Source of the DNA: Streptomyces triticirhizae
GTDB taxonomy: Bacteria; Actinomycetota; Actinomycetes; Streptomycetales; Streptomycetaceae
Length of the DNA stretch: 41,662 bases
Reading direction: 5' to 3'
NCBI RefSeq assembly: GCF_003696235.1
Contig: NZ_RFFJ01000030.1
Location: 1-41,662, forward strand
Each line of letters begins with the position of its first letter. The stretch's first letter is position 1. The notes below the pieces were generated by a model. It saw only the letters and a list, made by a program, of their open reading frames with translations. It was not told where the DNA came from and did not search any database. Shown here in pieces: positions 1-8,636 of this stretch. The translations under genes were made by a program, and so were the position numbers.

Positions 1-75
1 CGCGGACGGTGTTTCGCCCGATGTCGGACACGAGCGGTACGCCCCACGTTCACCGGGTCCGGATGGGGTGCCCTG

Positions 76-1674
76 GTGATATCGAGAACCAGCCCACCCC
101 CCGCCCTCCTCGCCGCAACCCGCCGCCGCTTCCTGACCGTTACCGGTGCCGCCGCCGCGCTCGCCCTCTCCGGTGCCCTGCCCGGCATCGCGTCGGCGTC
201 GGCCGCGACGGCCGCCTCCCGCCTCCCCGCCGACCCGTTCACCCTCGGCGTCGCCTCCGGCGACCCGCTGCCCGACGGCGTCGTCCTGTGGACCCGCCTG
301 GCCCCCGACCCGCTCGCCCCCTTCGGCGGCATGGACCAGCGGGACCACCGGGTGGACTGGGAGGTCGCCGCCGACGAACGCTTCCGGCACATCGTGCGAC
401 GCGGAACGACCACGGTCCGCGCCCAGTTCAGCCACACCGCGCACGTCGACGTCCGGGGCCTGCGGCCCTGGCGCGAGTACTTCTACCGCTTCCGCGCCGG
501 CGGCTTCATCAGCCCCGTCGGGCGGACGAAGACCGCGCCGTCCCGCGACCAGCTCGTGCCGCGCCTGTCCCTCGCCTTCGCCTCCTGCCAGGCGATCTGG
601 GAGGGCTGGTACACCGCCCACCGCGACCTGGCCGCCCGCGCCCACGACGTCGTGCTCTTCCTCGGCGACTACATCTACGAGTTCGGCATCGACCGGGGCA
701 TCCGCCCGACCGACGGCGACGAACGCAACACCCGCGAGTCCGTCACCCTCGACGACTACCGACAGCGGTACGCCGCCTACAAGTTGGACACCGACCTCCA
801 GGCCGCGCACGCGTCGGCCCCGTGGATCGTCGTCTTCGACGACCACGAGGTCGTCGACAACTGGGCGGACCTCAGCGCCGGCAGCGCCCCCGCCGACGAG
901 TTCCTGGTCCGCCGGGCCAACGCCTTCCGCGCCTACTGGGAGCACATGCCGCTGCGCGCGCCCCAGTTCCCCGAAGGCCCCGACATGCGGCTGCACCGGC
1001 GGCTGCGCTACGGGCGGCTCGCCGAGATCTCGATGCTCGACACCCGCCAGTACCGCGACGACCAGGCCAACGGCGACGGCACCAAGCCGCCCAACGACGC
1101 GACCGCCGACCCGGCCCGCTCCATCCTGGGCTTCCCACAGGAACGTTGGCTGCTCGACGGACTCACCGCGTCGCGGTCGCGCTGGAACATCCTCGGGCAC
1201 CAGACCGCCATCACCCTGCTCGACACCGTGAGCGGCCCCGACGTGGCCGTCCCCATGGACACCTGGGACGGCTACAGCGCCTCCCGCGACCGGCTCCTCG
1301 GCGGCATCGCCGAACGCGGCATCCAGAACGTCGTCAGCCTCGCCGGCGACCTGCACCGCAACATCGCCGGCGACCTCGCGCTCGACTTCGCCGACCCCGC
1401 ATCCCGCGTGGTGGCCACCGAGTTCGTCGGCACCTCCATCACCTCGGCGCTGGACGGCGAGGACCTCGACGCCGGGGGCCGCGTCCTGCTCGACGAGAAC
1501 CCGCACATGAGGTTCGGCAACTTCCAACGCGGCTACGTCAGCTGCGAGATCACCCCGGACCTGTGGCGCTCCGACTTCCGGGTCTGCGACCGGGTCACCG
1601 TCCCGAACGGCACCGTCAGCAGCCGCACCGTCCTCGCCGTCGAGAACGGCGTCCCCGCCGTCCAGCAGGCGTAA
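76..1674 (+). CDS. phoD: PhoD-like alkaline phosphatase, Tat-exported
   Basis: The product is a 532-residue secreted metallophosphoesterase of the PhoD family, which releases phosphate from phosphomono- or diesters outside the cell. A twin-arginine signal (RRRFLTVTG, about residues 16-24) precedes an Ala-rich hydrophobic stretch. The PhoD N-terminal domain begins at DPFTLGVASGDPLPDGVVLWTR. Metal-site motifs follow: FASCQ, GDYIYEFG, DDHEVVDNW and AGDLHRN. A GTG start at 76 has GGATGGGG about 8 bases upstream. The frame is open back to base 1, so a start outside the window cannot be excluded. A discoidin protein follows after 17 bases, probably in the same operon. A paralogue lies at 21603-23198. 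Confidence 0.9.
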   Translation: MISRTSPPPALLAATRRRFLTVTGAAAALALSGALPGIASASAATAASRLPADPFTLGVASGDPLPDGVVLWTRLAPDPLAPFGGMDQRDHRVDWEVAADERFRHIVRRGTTTVRAQFSHTAHVDVRGLRPWREYFYRFRAGGFISPVGRTKTAPSRDQLVPRLSLAFASCQAIWEGWYTAHRDLAARAHDVVLFLGDYIYEFGIDRGIRPTDGDERNTRESVTLDDYRQRYAAYKLDTDLQAAHASAPWIVVFDDHEVVDNWADLSAGSAPADEFLVRRANAFRAYWEHMPLRAPQFPEGPDMRLHRRLRYGRLAEISMLDTRQYRDDQANGDGTKPPNDATADPARSILGFPQERWLLDGLTASRSRWNILGHQTAITLLDTVSGPDVAVPMDTWDGYSASRDRLLGGIAERGIQNVVSLAGDLHRNIAGDLALDFADPASRVVATEFVGTSITSALDGEDLDAGGRVLLDENPHMRFGNFQRGYVSCEITPDLWRSDFRVCDRVTVPNGTVSSRTVLAVENGVPAVQQA

Positions 1675-1691
1675 CGCCCCCGAGGAGCACC

Positions 1692-2570
1692 ATGAAGACC
1701 ACCGTCGCCGCCGCCGGCCTGCTCGCCGCCGCCGTCACCGTCACCGCCGTTCTCGCCGTTACCACCGCCGGCCCGACCGCCACGGCGGCGGGCGCCGGGC
1801 GTTCCGACGTCGTGCTCTCGGCCACGCCGACGAGCCTGACCGCCAACGAACTCCCGTGCCTGCCCACCTCGTTCGACGTCACCCTCACCAACACCGGCCG
1901 GCAGCCCGTCTTCGCCGACGCGACGCTGGCCGCCGACGAGCCGATCGACCTCAGCCACGACGTGTTCTCCACCTACCTGCCGGCCACCGACCCCGACCAG
2001 CCGGTCTCCCGCACCGTGGACGTCCGCGTCCCGCCGGGCACCGAGGCCGGCACCTACGACGTGACCGTCACCAGCGGCCGGCAGCGCGTCGTCGTCCCGG
2101 TCACCGTCGAGGCCGTCCCCGAGCCGGGCCCCGGCGCCAACCTGGCCTTCGGCCAGCGGGCCACCGCCTCCTCCACCCACGGCAGGTTCACCGCCTGCGG
2201 CGCCGTGGACGGCGACAGCGACTACCTCAACTGGTCGACGAAGACCGGCTGGAACGACGCCGACAGCGGGAAGTTCCCCGACTGGCTGGCCGTCAACTGG
2301 CCGGAGCCGGTCGAACTCGGCCGCGTCGAGACCGTCACCTACGGCACGCCGTCCCGGCCCGCCGCGCTCCAGGGCATCAAGGACTTCGACGTCCAGATCC
2401 ACTCCGGCGGTGAGTGGCTGACCGTCGGCTCCTACCGCGACAACACCCTCGACCGCGTCGTCACCACGTTCGACCCCGTCACAACGGACGCCGTCCGGGT
2501 CCTCGTCCACGCGTCGAACAGCGGCGACTACTCCCGCATCCTGGAACTGGAGGCGTACGCACCGCAGTAG
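1692..2570 (+). CDS. Secreted protein with F5/8 type C (discoidin) domain
   Basis: This 292-residue protein has an Ala-rich signal peptide (about residues 1-35). Next comes an Ig-like beta domain (about 40-140; LPCLPTSFDVTLTNTG) resembling NEW3-type modules of glycosidases. The C-terminal galactose-binding-like discoidin domain (about 150-292) starts NLAFGQRATASSTHGRFTACGAVDGD and keeps the family's buried tryptophans. No catalytic domain is present, so it is probably a carbohydrate- or cell-surface-binding protein. GAGGAG at 1682-1687 is a good ribosome site for the ATG. The 17-base gap from the PhoD stop suggests co-transcription. What it binds is unknown. Confidence 0.8.
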   Translation: MKTTVAAAGLLAAAVTVTAVLAVTTAGPTATAAGAGRSDVVLSATPTSLTANELPCLPTSFDVTLTNTGRQPVFADATLAADEPIDLSHDVFSTYLPATDPDQPVSRTVDVRVPPGTEAGTYDVTVTSGRQRVVVPVTVEAVPEPGPGANLAFGQRATASSTHGRFTACGAVDGDSDYLNWSTKTGWNDADSGKFPDWLAVNWPEPVELGRVETVTYGTPSRPAALQGIKDFDVQIHSGGEWLTVGSYRDNTLDRVVTTFDPVTTDAVRVLVHASNSGDYSRILELEAYAPQ

Positions 2571-2579
2571 CGACCACAA

Positions 2580-2624
2580 CCCGCCCGGCGTCCCCCCGTG
2601 GTCAACGGGCGGGGGCCGGGCGGG
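2580..2624. terminator. Bidirectional terminator hairpin
   Basis: CCCGCCCGGC at 2580-2589 pairs perfectly with GCCGGGCGGG at 2615-2624, with further C/G pairing inside (2592-2599 with 2605-2614). It lies between the convergent discoidin and LysE genes and overlaps the 3' end of the latter. Confidence 0.6.
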
Positions 2625-3249
2625 AGTTGTCCAGGGCGAGGTGGACGGCCAGGCCGCCGAGCACGCCGCCCATCACATAGCGCTGGGCGCGCAGCCAGCC
2701 CGGACGCCGGCCGAGGAACACCGCGATCGCGCCGGCCGCCAGCACGCACGAGCCGTTCACCGCGACGCCGATCACCACCTGGACGCTGCCCAGCACGAAG
2801 CCCTGCGCCATCACATGGCCCGCCTCCGGGTCCACGAACTGCGGGATCAGGGACACGTACATCAGGGCGATCTTCGGGTTGAGCAGGCAGGTCATCAGCC
2901 CCATCGTGAACAGCCGCCGCCGCGACTCGGCCGGCAACTCCCGCCGCTCGAACGCCGACACCCCGCCCGGCCGCAGCGCCTGCCACGCCAGCCACGCGAG
3001 ATACCCGGCACCGGCCAGCTTCACCGCGAGATAGAGGCCGGGAACGACGGCGAAGACGACGGAGAGGCCGAGGTTCGCGGCCGTGAGATAGATCAGGAAC
3101 CCGAGCGCCACCCCGCCGAGCGACGTCAGCCCCGAGGCGCGGCCCTGGGTGATCGACCGCGACACGAGATAGAGCATGTTCGGCCCGGGCGTCAACGCCA
3201 TCCCGAGCGCGACCGCGGCGACCCCGGCCAGTGCGCCTGTTGTGATCAT
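2602..3249 (-). CDS. LysE/RhtB family amino-acid exporter
   Basis: This inner-membrane exporter of 215 residues belongs to the LysE/RhtB superfamily, whose members export amino acids or derivatives by the proton gradient. The family N-terminal signature is visible: G-x-A-L-x-M-x-L-T-P-G-P-N-M-L-Y-L-V (ALGMALTPGPNMLYLVSRS). About six hydrophobic segments and the mid-protein LLNPKIALMYVSLIPQF motif follow. I chose the ATG at 3249, which begins MITTGALAG as in relatives. A GTG 33 bases upstream (3282) is also possible. It stands alone, and the substrate cannot be deduced. Confidence 0.85.
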   Translation of the reverse strand: MITTGALAGVAAVALGMALTPGPNMLYLVSRSITQGRASGLTSLGGVALGFLIYLTAANLGLSVVFAVVPGLYLAVKLAGAGYLAWLAWQALRPGGVSAFERRELPAESRRRLFTMGLMTCLLNPKIALMYVSLIPQFVDPEAGHVMAQGFVLGSVQVVIGVAVNGSCVLAAGAIAVFLGRRPGWLRAQRYVMGGVLGGLAVHLALDNSRPAPAR

Positions 3250-3450
3250 GTGCCCAGAATCCCCGAGGCGGTTGGCCTGCACCAGTGAAATCTTCTGTGG
3301 GGGATGCGGAAGCGTTGCTTAACCCTCCGAGGTTCCTCCCCCGGCGGGCCCCGGCCCGCGCCCGGCTGCGGCCCGGGCCGGTCCCCCTGTTCCGGCCGTG
3401 CCGCGCGTGATCCCCGTGGAGTCCCGGCGCCCGACGCGGGCGTTCCCCCC

Positions 3451-3514
3451 GGACGCCGGACGCCGGACGCCGGACGCCGGACGCCGGACGCCGGACGCCG
3501 GACGCCGGACGCCG
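3451..3514. repeat. Nine tandem copies of heptamer GGACGCC
   Basis: Nine uninterrupted perfect copies of the 7-base unit GGACGCC run from 3451 to 3513, plus one extra G. They lie in the 285-bp gap between the SRPBCC stop (3535) and the LysE start. The unit length is not a multiple of three, and no gene spans it. Confidence 0.95.
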
Positions 3515-3534
3515 TATGCTCGGCCTCGGTCGGC

Positions 3535-3945
3535 TCAGGCGGACTCCATCAGCTCCCTGAGCCGGGTCAGGTCGGCCGCGACGGCCTCGGCGTCGCGGTC
3601 GAAGTCGGCGTCGCTCATCCCCTCCCGCCTGCGCAGCGTGAAGACCACCTCGCTGCCCTCGCCGTAGGCGATCACCCGGAACGGGTTGTGGACGGTCTCC
3701 CCGTTCGGGAGCGTGACATCGTGGTCGAGCACCCCCAACTCGTTGCGCGGGGCGAAGGTCACCACGATCCGTCCCAGGGGAGAGTCCTCCGCGACCCACC
3801 GGCCGTCGATCCGCTCGATGGAGGTCCCCAGGCCATGGGCCCACGCGGGCAGGTTGGCCGGGTCGGAGGCGTAGGCGTAGACCTCGTCGGGGGCGCGATC
3901 GATGGCGACGCCCAGGTGGCGCGATTCCCTGTCTGTGCTGGTCAT
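3535..3945 (-). CDS. SRPBCC family protein (polyketide-cyclase/START-like fold)
   Basis: This small 136-residue protein has the SRPBCC helix-grip pattern. An early beta strand and helix (VAIDRAPDEVYAYASDPANLPAWAHGL) are typical of the family, followed by alternating strands and a long C-terminal helix (SDADFDRDAEAVAADLTRLRELMES). Such proteins bind hydrophobic ligands, and the function here is unknown. The ATG at 3945 starts MTSTDRESRH. The frame is open further upstream, but that part looks like non-coding spill-over. No clear Shine-Dalgarno site precedes the ATG, so the mRNA may be leaderless. Confidence 0.75.
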   Translation of the reverse strand: MTSTDRESRHLGVAIDRAPDEVYAYASDPANLPAWAHGLGTSIERIDGRWVAEDSPLGRIVVTFAPRNELGVLDHDVTLPNGETVHNPFRVIAYGEGSEVVFTLRRREGMSDADFDRDAEAVAADLTRLRELMESA

Positions 3946-4084
3946 GACCGTGAGGCTAGTCAGCCAACGGCACCGCGCTCTTGAACGAATCGGCCGCGCC
4001 CGAGCGATCGGGCCGCCCCGGCCGGCCACCCCCACCCGGCCGCCCGTCCCCGAAGGCCCAGCGGCCAGCGCTCAGCGCCCGGCG

Positions 4085-4780
4085 TCACCGCTGGGAGAAC
4101 GACCGCTCCCCGTGCACCGCCAACTCCGCCAGGACCGCCTCGGGGTCGCCCGCCTCCACCAGCTCCAACAGGTGCCGGTGGCGGGCCACATGGACGTCCA
4201 GGTCCTCGTAGTAGCGTTCCCGAACGTACAGGTTGCGCGCCATGCACAGCAGCAGCTGCCGGTGGAGCGAGGCGTAGATCTCGTCGATCCGCCGGTGCCC
4301 GGCCAGGGCCACCAGCGAGGCGTGGAAGGCGTAGCCGTTCTCCACCAGCGCCGCCCGGTCCTCCCGTTCGGCCGCGCGGTCCATCCGTTCCAGCGCCTCC
4401 CGGCAGGCGGCGAGGCGTTCGGGGAACCGCACGGGGACGCCGAGTTCGACGGCGGTGCGTTCCAGGGCCGAGCGCAGCGTCAGGATCTCGTAGACGTCCT
4501 GCTCGGTCAGCGTGGTCACCGTCGCGCCCCGGCGGGGCTGGACCAGGATGAGCCCCTCCTGTTGGAGCAGCCGCATGGCCTCGCGCAGCGGGGGCCGGCT
4601 GATGCCCAGGCGTTCGGTGAGGCTCAGTTCGATCAGCCGCTCGCCGGGCCCCAGTTCGCCGGAGAGGATCATCTTGCGGATCGCCCCGGCGGCGAGTTGC
4701 ACCAGGCTGGGCGGGTCCAACTGGCCGTTCCCCGTGGGGTCTTCGGGGGACGACGCCTGGGGGCTGACACGGGAGGCCAT
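4085..4780 (-). CDS. GntR-family transcriptional regulator (FadR/FCD type)
   Basis: The product has 231 residues. A winged-helix GntR domain (about 25-95) shows the hallmark LGPGERLIELSLTERLGISRPPLREAMRLLQQEGL. An all-helical FCD ligand-binding domain (about 100-225) follows, with the Arg/Glu/His positions that normally build its metal or carboxylate site. AGAAAGG precedes the ATG by about 8 bases. It is divergent from the long catabolic operon at 5027-16207. A canonical FCD-type palindrome covers that operon's promoter, so it is very likely the local repressor, released by a pathway acid. The effector cannot be read from sequence. Confidence 0.9.
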   Translation of the reverse strand: MASRVSPQASSPEDPTGNGQLDPPSLVQLAAGAIRKMILSGELGPGERLIELSLTERLGISRPPLREAMRLLQQEGLILVQPRRGATVTTLTEQDVYEILTLRSALERTAVELGVPVRFPERLAACREALERMDRAAEREDRAALVENGYAFHASLVALAGHRRIDEIYASLHRQLLLCMARNLYVRERYYEDLDVHVARHRHLLELVEAGDPEAVLAELAVHGERSFSQR

Positions 4781-4953
4781 GGGCAGCCTTTCTGGGCTTC
4801 AACGGATCTCACATTGTGCCGATCGCGTGGCCGGCGGCAAGGACGTCCACGGTGGCGGCACTTCACCGCGACCGGCGCTCGCCGCCCGGAAGAGCGGCCC
4901 GGGCACGCCGCGTTGGTGCGCGGTCACGCCAAGGATTACATCGTTCCAAGGGC

Positions 4954-4987
4954 TTGTCGCCGGTCCGTGCCTATTGTAGACAATAGG
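4954..4987 (+). promoter_or_regulatory. Promoter and GntR operator of the catabolic operon
   Basis: The 18-bp inverted repeat CCTATTGTAGACAATAGG (4970-4987) has perfect 8-bp arms around AG and matches the TTGT-NN-ACAA core favoured by FCD-type GntR proteins. A candidate promoter overlaps it: -35 TTGTCG (4954-4959), 17-bp spacer, -10 TAGACA (4977-4982). Bound repressor would cover the -10 box. The start would fall near 4989, leaving a leader of about 38 nt before the RraA-like gene. Confidence 0.75.
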
Positions 4988-5026
4988 CCAGCCAACGGGA
5001 TTCGAGTCGACTGAGGACTGAGATCG

Positions 5027-5713
5027 ATGGAGAAAGCTGAGCTGCTGCGCCTCTTTGACGGCCTGCGCGTCGCCGACGTGCGGGACGGCATGGACTGGGC
5101 GGGGCTGCACGCCAAGGGAACCGTCTCGCCCGAGATCACCCCGCTCTACCAGGGCGCGAGGCTCACCGGCATCGCGCGCACCATGAGGTTCCGGCCGACG
5201 GAGAAGGCGGTGCCGCCGCTGACCCCCGAGGAGTACACCGAGTGGGCCGGGCGCTGGTACCGGGAGCTGTACCCCAACAGGATCACCCCGACCATCGAGC
5301 AGGGCGACATCGTGGTCGTCCAGTCCGCCGGGCTACCGGTGGGCGAGATCGGCTCCAACAACTCCCTGGAGTGGCACGCCGCCGGCGCCACCGGCATCGT
5401 CACCACCGGCGGCGTCCGGGACACCGACGAGTGCGTGATGCAGCGGGTGCCGATCTTCTGCCGCTACCGCGCGCAGTCGATGGTGCAGGGCCGCGTCGAG
5501 TTCGACGCGCTCCAGGTGCCGGTGGACATCGGCGGGGTGCTGGTGCGGCCCGGCGACATCGTGGTCGCCGACGGCGACGGCGTGATCGCCGTCCCCGTGG
5601 AGCACGCGGTCACCGTCGCCAGGTACGCCCGGCAGGAGCTGGAGAACGACAAGGTCGGCCGGCGGGCCCTCTACGAGAAGCTCGGCCGCCCGCTGGACGA
5701 CACCGTCCGCTGA
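5027..5713 (+). CDS. RraA-family aldolase/decarboxylase-like protein
   Basis: This 228-residue protein has the RraA/HMG-aldolase fold. The family includes 4-hydroxy-4-methyl-2-oxoglutarate aldolases and oxaloacetate decarboxylases that act on pyruvate-yielding keto acids with a divalent metal. Visible signatures are VADVRDGMD near the N-terminus, the central AAGATGIVTTGGVRDTDE (the Arg-Asp-x-x-acidic metal/substrate site) and GDIVVADGDGVIAVP near the end. It is the first gene behind the GntR operator, so it probably catalyses a step of the same pathway, perhaps a terminal carbon-carbon cleavage. True RraA RNase regulators are shorter, so the enzyme role is favoured. Confidence 0.8.
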   Translation: MEKAELLRLFDGLRVADVRDGMDWAGLHAKGTVSPEITPLYQGARLTGIARTMRFRPTEKAVPPLTPEEYTEWAGRWYRELYPNRITPTIEQGDIVVVQSAGLPVGEIGSNNSLEWHAAGATGIVTTGGVRDTDECVMQRVPIFCRYRAQSMVQGRVEFDALQVPVDIGGVLVRPGDIVVADGDGVIAVPVEHAVTVARYARQELENDKVGRRALYEKLGRPLDDTVR

Positions 5714-5789
5714 GCCGCGCCCCGGCGGCGATCCGCAGGGCCACCCGGAAGCGGCCGCCCAACCGCCCCGTCCCCGTGAGGAGTTCACC

Positions 5790-6659
5790 ATGGCAGCACC
5801 CGAACGCGCCCACGCCCGCGTCGGCTTCGTCGGTCTCGGCAACCTCGGGCTGCCCATGGCGCGCACCCTCGCGGCGGACGGCTGGCGGCTGGCGGTGCAC
5901 GACGTGGCGGCCGGCCGCGAGGTGCCCGAGGGCGCCGAACGGGTCGCGGCGGCAACGGAGTTGGCCGACTGCCAGGCGGTCTGCCTGGCGGTCCCCGACG
6001 ACGCCGCCGTGCTCGGCCTGCTGGAAGACCCCGACGGGCTGCTGGCCCGGCTGGCGCCCGGCTCCCTGGTGCTGGTGCACAGCACCGTGCTGCCGGCGAC
6101 CGCCCGCGCGCTGGCGGAACGGGCCGAGGTCGCCGGGGTCGGGCTGGTCGACGCCCCGGTCAGCGGCGGCGCCGAACGGGCGGCCAGCGGGGAGTTGACC
6201 GTGATGGTCGGCGGCAGGACCGAGGTCGTCGCCGACGCCCGCCCGCTGCTGGAGACGGTCGGCGACGAGGTGCGCCACGTCGGCCCTCCCGGGGCGGGCG
6301 CGGCGGTCAAGCTGGCCAACCAACTGATGATGTTCGCCGCCCTGGCCGGCGCCCACGAGGCGCTCGACCTGGCGGCCGCGCACGGCGTCGCGGCCGAGGA
6401 GGTGCTGGCCGTCGTCGCCGGCTCGACGGGGGACTCCTGGGTGGCGCGCACCTGGGGCTTCTTCGACCGGGTCGCGCACGCCTACGACGCCGGCGCCACC
6501 CCGGTGAGCGAGCGTCCCTGGAGCAAGGACCTGTGGGAGGTGACGGCGGCCGCCCGCGCGGCCGGCGTCCGCCTCCCGCTGGCCGGGCTCCTCGCCCAGA
6601 CCATGGCCGACCGCGTCGAGGAACACGCGCGCACGGCCGAGGAGCGCGGCCGGCGTTGA
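5790..6659 (+). CDS. 3-hydroxyisobutyrate/tartronate-semialdehyde-type dehydrogenase
   Basis: This NAD(P)-dependent beta-hydroxyacid dehydrogenase has 289 residues. The Rossmann motif GFVGLGNLGLPMA is at about 12-24. The substrate-binding DAPVSGG loop is near 130-136. The catalytic Lys lies in GAGAAVKLANQ (about 170-180). Family members interconvert 3-hydroxyisobutyrate, glycerate or similar beta-hydroxy acids with the semialdehyde. The gap to the RraA-like gene is 76 bases with no terminator, so they are probably co-transcribed. The exact substrate is undetermined. Confidence 0.85.
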   Translation: MAAPERAHARVGFVGLGNLGLPMARTLAADGWRLAVHDVAAGREVPEGAERVAAATELADCQAVCLAVPDDAAVLGLLEDPDGLLARLAPGSLVLVHSTVLPATARALAERAEVAGVGLVDAPVSGGAERAASGELTVMVGGRTEVVADARPLLETVGDEVRHVGPPGAGAAVKLANQLMMFAALAGAHEALDLAAAHGVAAEEVLAVVAGSTGDSWVARTWGFFDRVAHAYDAGATPVSERPWSKDLWEVTAAARAAGVRLPLAGLLAQTMADRVEEHARTAEERGRR

Positions 6660-6703
6660 GCCGGCGCGCCCTCACGACCCCACGCCGATGTGGAGGTTTC
6701 TCG

Positions 6704-7693
6704 ATGCGGCAACACGACCCCGGCGCGGCCGGGACCCAGGTGACGGCCGGGCCCCCGGCGACGCCACGGGACCGAAGGGACCGGTCACGGGACCGACGCG
6801 CCGGCCGTCGCGCGGCGGCCGACAACCGGGCGGCCTACGCCTTCCTGACCCCCTGGCTGATCGGGATGCTGGTCTTCACCATCGGCCCGATGCTCTTCTC
6901 GCTCTATCTGGCGTTCACCCGCTACGACCTGTCCTCGGCCCCCGAGTGGGTCGGACTGGCCAACTTCGAGCGGATGTTCACCACCGACCCCCGCTACTTC
7001 GACTCCGTGAAGGTGACCCTCACCTATGTCGCCTGGTCGGTGCCGCTGCTGCTGGCCGTCTCGCTCGGCCTGGCGCTGCTGCTCAACCGGGGGATGCGCT
7101 TCCTGACCGGCTACCGGGCGCTGTTCTACATGCCCTCGCTGATCGGCGGCAGCGTGGCGGTGGCCGCGCTGTGGCGGCAGATCTTCGGCGAGGAGGGGAT
7201 CGTCAACAAGGCGCTGGCGCTGGTCGGGATCGAGCACACCAGCTGGGTCGGCGACCCGAACTCGGCGCTGCACACCATCGTGATCCTCCAGGTGTGGACG
7301 TTCGGTTCGGCGATGGTGATCTTCCTCGCCGGGCTGCGGCAGATCCCGCGTGAGCTGTACGACGCGGCCTCCGTGGACGGCGCGGGCGCGCTGCGCCGCT
7401 TCCGCAGCGTCACGCTGCCGATGCTCTCGCCGCTGGTCCTCTTCAACCTGCTGCTCAGCGTGGTCAACGCGTTCCAGGCGTTCACCAGCGCCTATGTGGT
7501 GAGCAACGGCACCGGCGGCCCGTCGGACTCGACCCTCTTCTACACCCTCTACCTCTACGAACAGGGCTTCGCCCAGCTGAACATGGGGTACGCGGCGGCG
7601 ATGGCGTGGGTCCTGGTGCTGGGCCTGGCGCTGTTCACCGGCTTCCTCTTCCTCAGCTCCCGCTACTGGGTCCACTACGGAGACGAACGATGA
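6704..7693 (+). CDS. Sugar ABC transporter permease, MalF/UgpA type
   Basis: This inner-membrane subunit of a CUT1-type carbohydrate importer has 329 residues. A charged, Arg-rich cytoplasmic N-terminus (about 1-45) precedes six predicted membrane helices. The EAA loop that docks the ATPase reads ELYDAASVDGAGALRRFRSVTLPML. The ATG at 6704 has GGAGG at 6692-6696. The frame is open further upstream without a credible start. It overlaps the next permease by ATGA. No ATPase gene is in the cluster, so a shared MsiK-like ATPase elsewhere probably energises it. Confidence 0.92.
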   Translation: MRQHDPGAAGTQVTAGPPATPRDRRDRSRDRRAGRRAAADNRAAYAFLTPWLIGMLVFTIGPMLFSLYLAFTRYDLSSAPEWVGLANFERMFTTDPRYFDSVKVTLTYVAWSVPLLLAVSLGLALLLNRGMRFLTGYRALFYMPSLIGGSVAVAALWRQIFGEEGIVNKALALVGIEHTSWVGDPNSALHTIVILQVWTFGSAMVIFLAGLRQIPRELYDAASVDGAGALRRFRSVTLPMLSPLVLFNLLLSVVNAFQAFTSAYVVSNGTGGPSDSTLFYTLYLYEQGFAQLNMGYAAAMAWVLVLGLALFTGFLFLSSRYWVHYGDER

Positions 7694-8625
7694 GCGCGCA
7701 CGCCACCGCCCCCGTCAGAGGTCCGCGCCAGGTGGGAGGGCCCCGCCGGCCCGGAAGGCCGCGCCGTCCGCTCTTCGGTAACCGGCCCACGCGCAGCCCG
7801 CTGCTGCGGGCCCTGGTCAAGCACAGCGTCATGATCATCACGCTGACGCTGATGCTCTACCCGCTGCTGTGGATGTTCGGCGCCTCGCTGCGCCCCGACA
7901 ACCAGGTCTTCACCACGCTCGGGCTGTGGGGCTCCGACCTCACGCTGGACAACTACGCGGCCGGCTGGTCCGGCGGCGACCAGCTGAACTTCTCGCGGTT
8001 CTTCCTCAACTCGCTGACCATCACGGTGCTGTCGATCGTCGGCAACCTGCTGGCCTGCGCGCTGACCGCCTACGCCTTCGCTCGGCTTGAGTTCCGCTTC
8101 AAGAAGACGCTCTTCGCCCTCGTCATCGGCACGCTGCTGCTGCCGTACCACGTGACGCTGGTGCCGCAGTACATCCTCTTCAACCAGCTGGGCTGGGTGA
8201 ACACCATCCTGCCGCTGGTGGTGCCGAAGTTCCTGGCCACGGACGCGTTCTTCATCTTCCTGATGGTGCAGTTCATCCGCGCCCTGCCGTCCTCGCTGGA
8301 CGACGCCGCCCGGATCGACGGCTGCGGCCACTGGGGGATCTTCTGGCGGGTGGTGATGCCGCTGTCGATCCCGGCGCTGGGCACCTCGGCGCTGTTCACG
8401 TTCATCAACACCTGGAACGACTTCCTCGGCCCGATGCTCTATCTGACCGAGCCCGACAGCTGGACCGTCTCCCAGGGGCTCGCCTCGTTCCTCGACGCGA
8501 CCGGACAGTCCGCCTACGGCTCGCTGTTCGCGATGTCCACGCTCTCCCTCGTGCCGGTGCTGGGCTTCTTCGTCGCCGCCCAGAAGCTGCTGGTCGAGGG
8601 CATCGCCACCAGCGGGCTGAAGTGA
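7690..8625 (+). CDS. Sugar ABC transporter permease, MalG/UgpE type
   Basis: This is the second CUT1 permease, 311 residues, with an Arg/Pro-rich N-terminus (about 1-40) and six membrane helices. Its EAA motif is LDDAARIDGCGHWGIFWRVVMPL. Translation starts at the ATG inside the ATGA overlap with the preceding permease, which implies coupled synthesis of the heterodimer. Its stop overlaps the region just before the binding-protein gene. Confidence 0.92.
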   Translation: MSAHATAPVRGPRQVGGPRRPGRPRRPLFGNRPTRSPLLRALVKHSVMIITLTLMLYPLLWMFGASLRPDNQVFTTLGLWGSDLTLDNYAAGWSGGDQLNFSRFFLNSLTITVLSIVGNLLACALTAYAFARLEFRFKKTLFALVIGTLLLPYHVTLVPQYILFNQLGWVNTILPLVVPKFLATDAFFIFLMVQFIRALPSSLDDAARIDGCGHWGIFWRVVMPLSIPALGTSALFTFINTWNDFLGPMLYLTEPDSWTVSQGLASFLDATGQSAYGSLFAMSTLSLVPVLGFFVAAQKLLVEGIATSGLK

Positions 8626-8636
8626 GGAGAAGACCC

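Noticed and set aside
48..54. GTTCACC before the first PhoD gene as a PHO box
   Set aside because: Only one half-unit is visible. PhoP sites need at least two 11-bp direct repeats, and no second unit at the right spacing was found.
9..2570. One 853-residue protein spanning the PhoD gene and the discoidin gene
   Set aside because: The first part of that frame is an Arg/Pro-rich shadow of phoD. The real gene starts at the ATG 1692 with a ribosome site and signal peptide.
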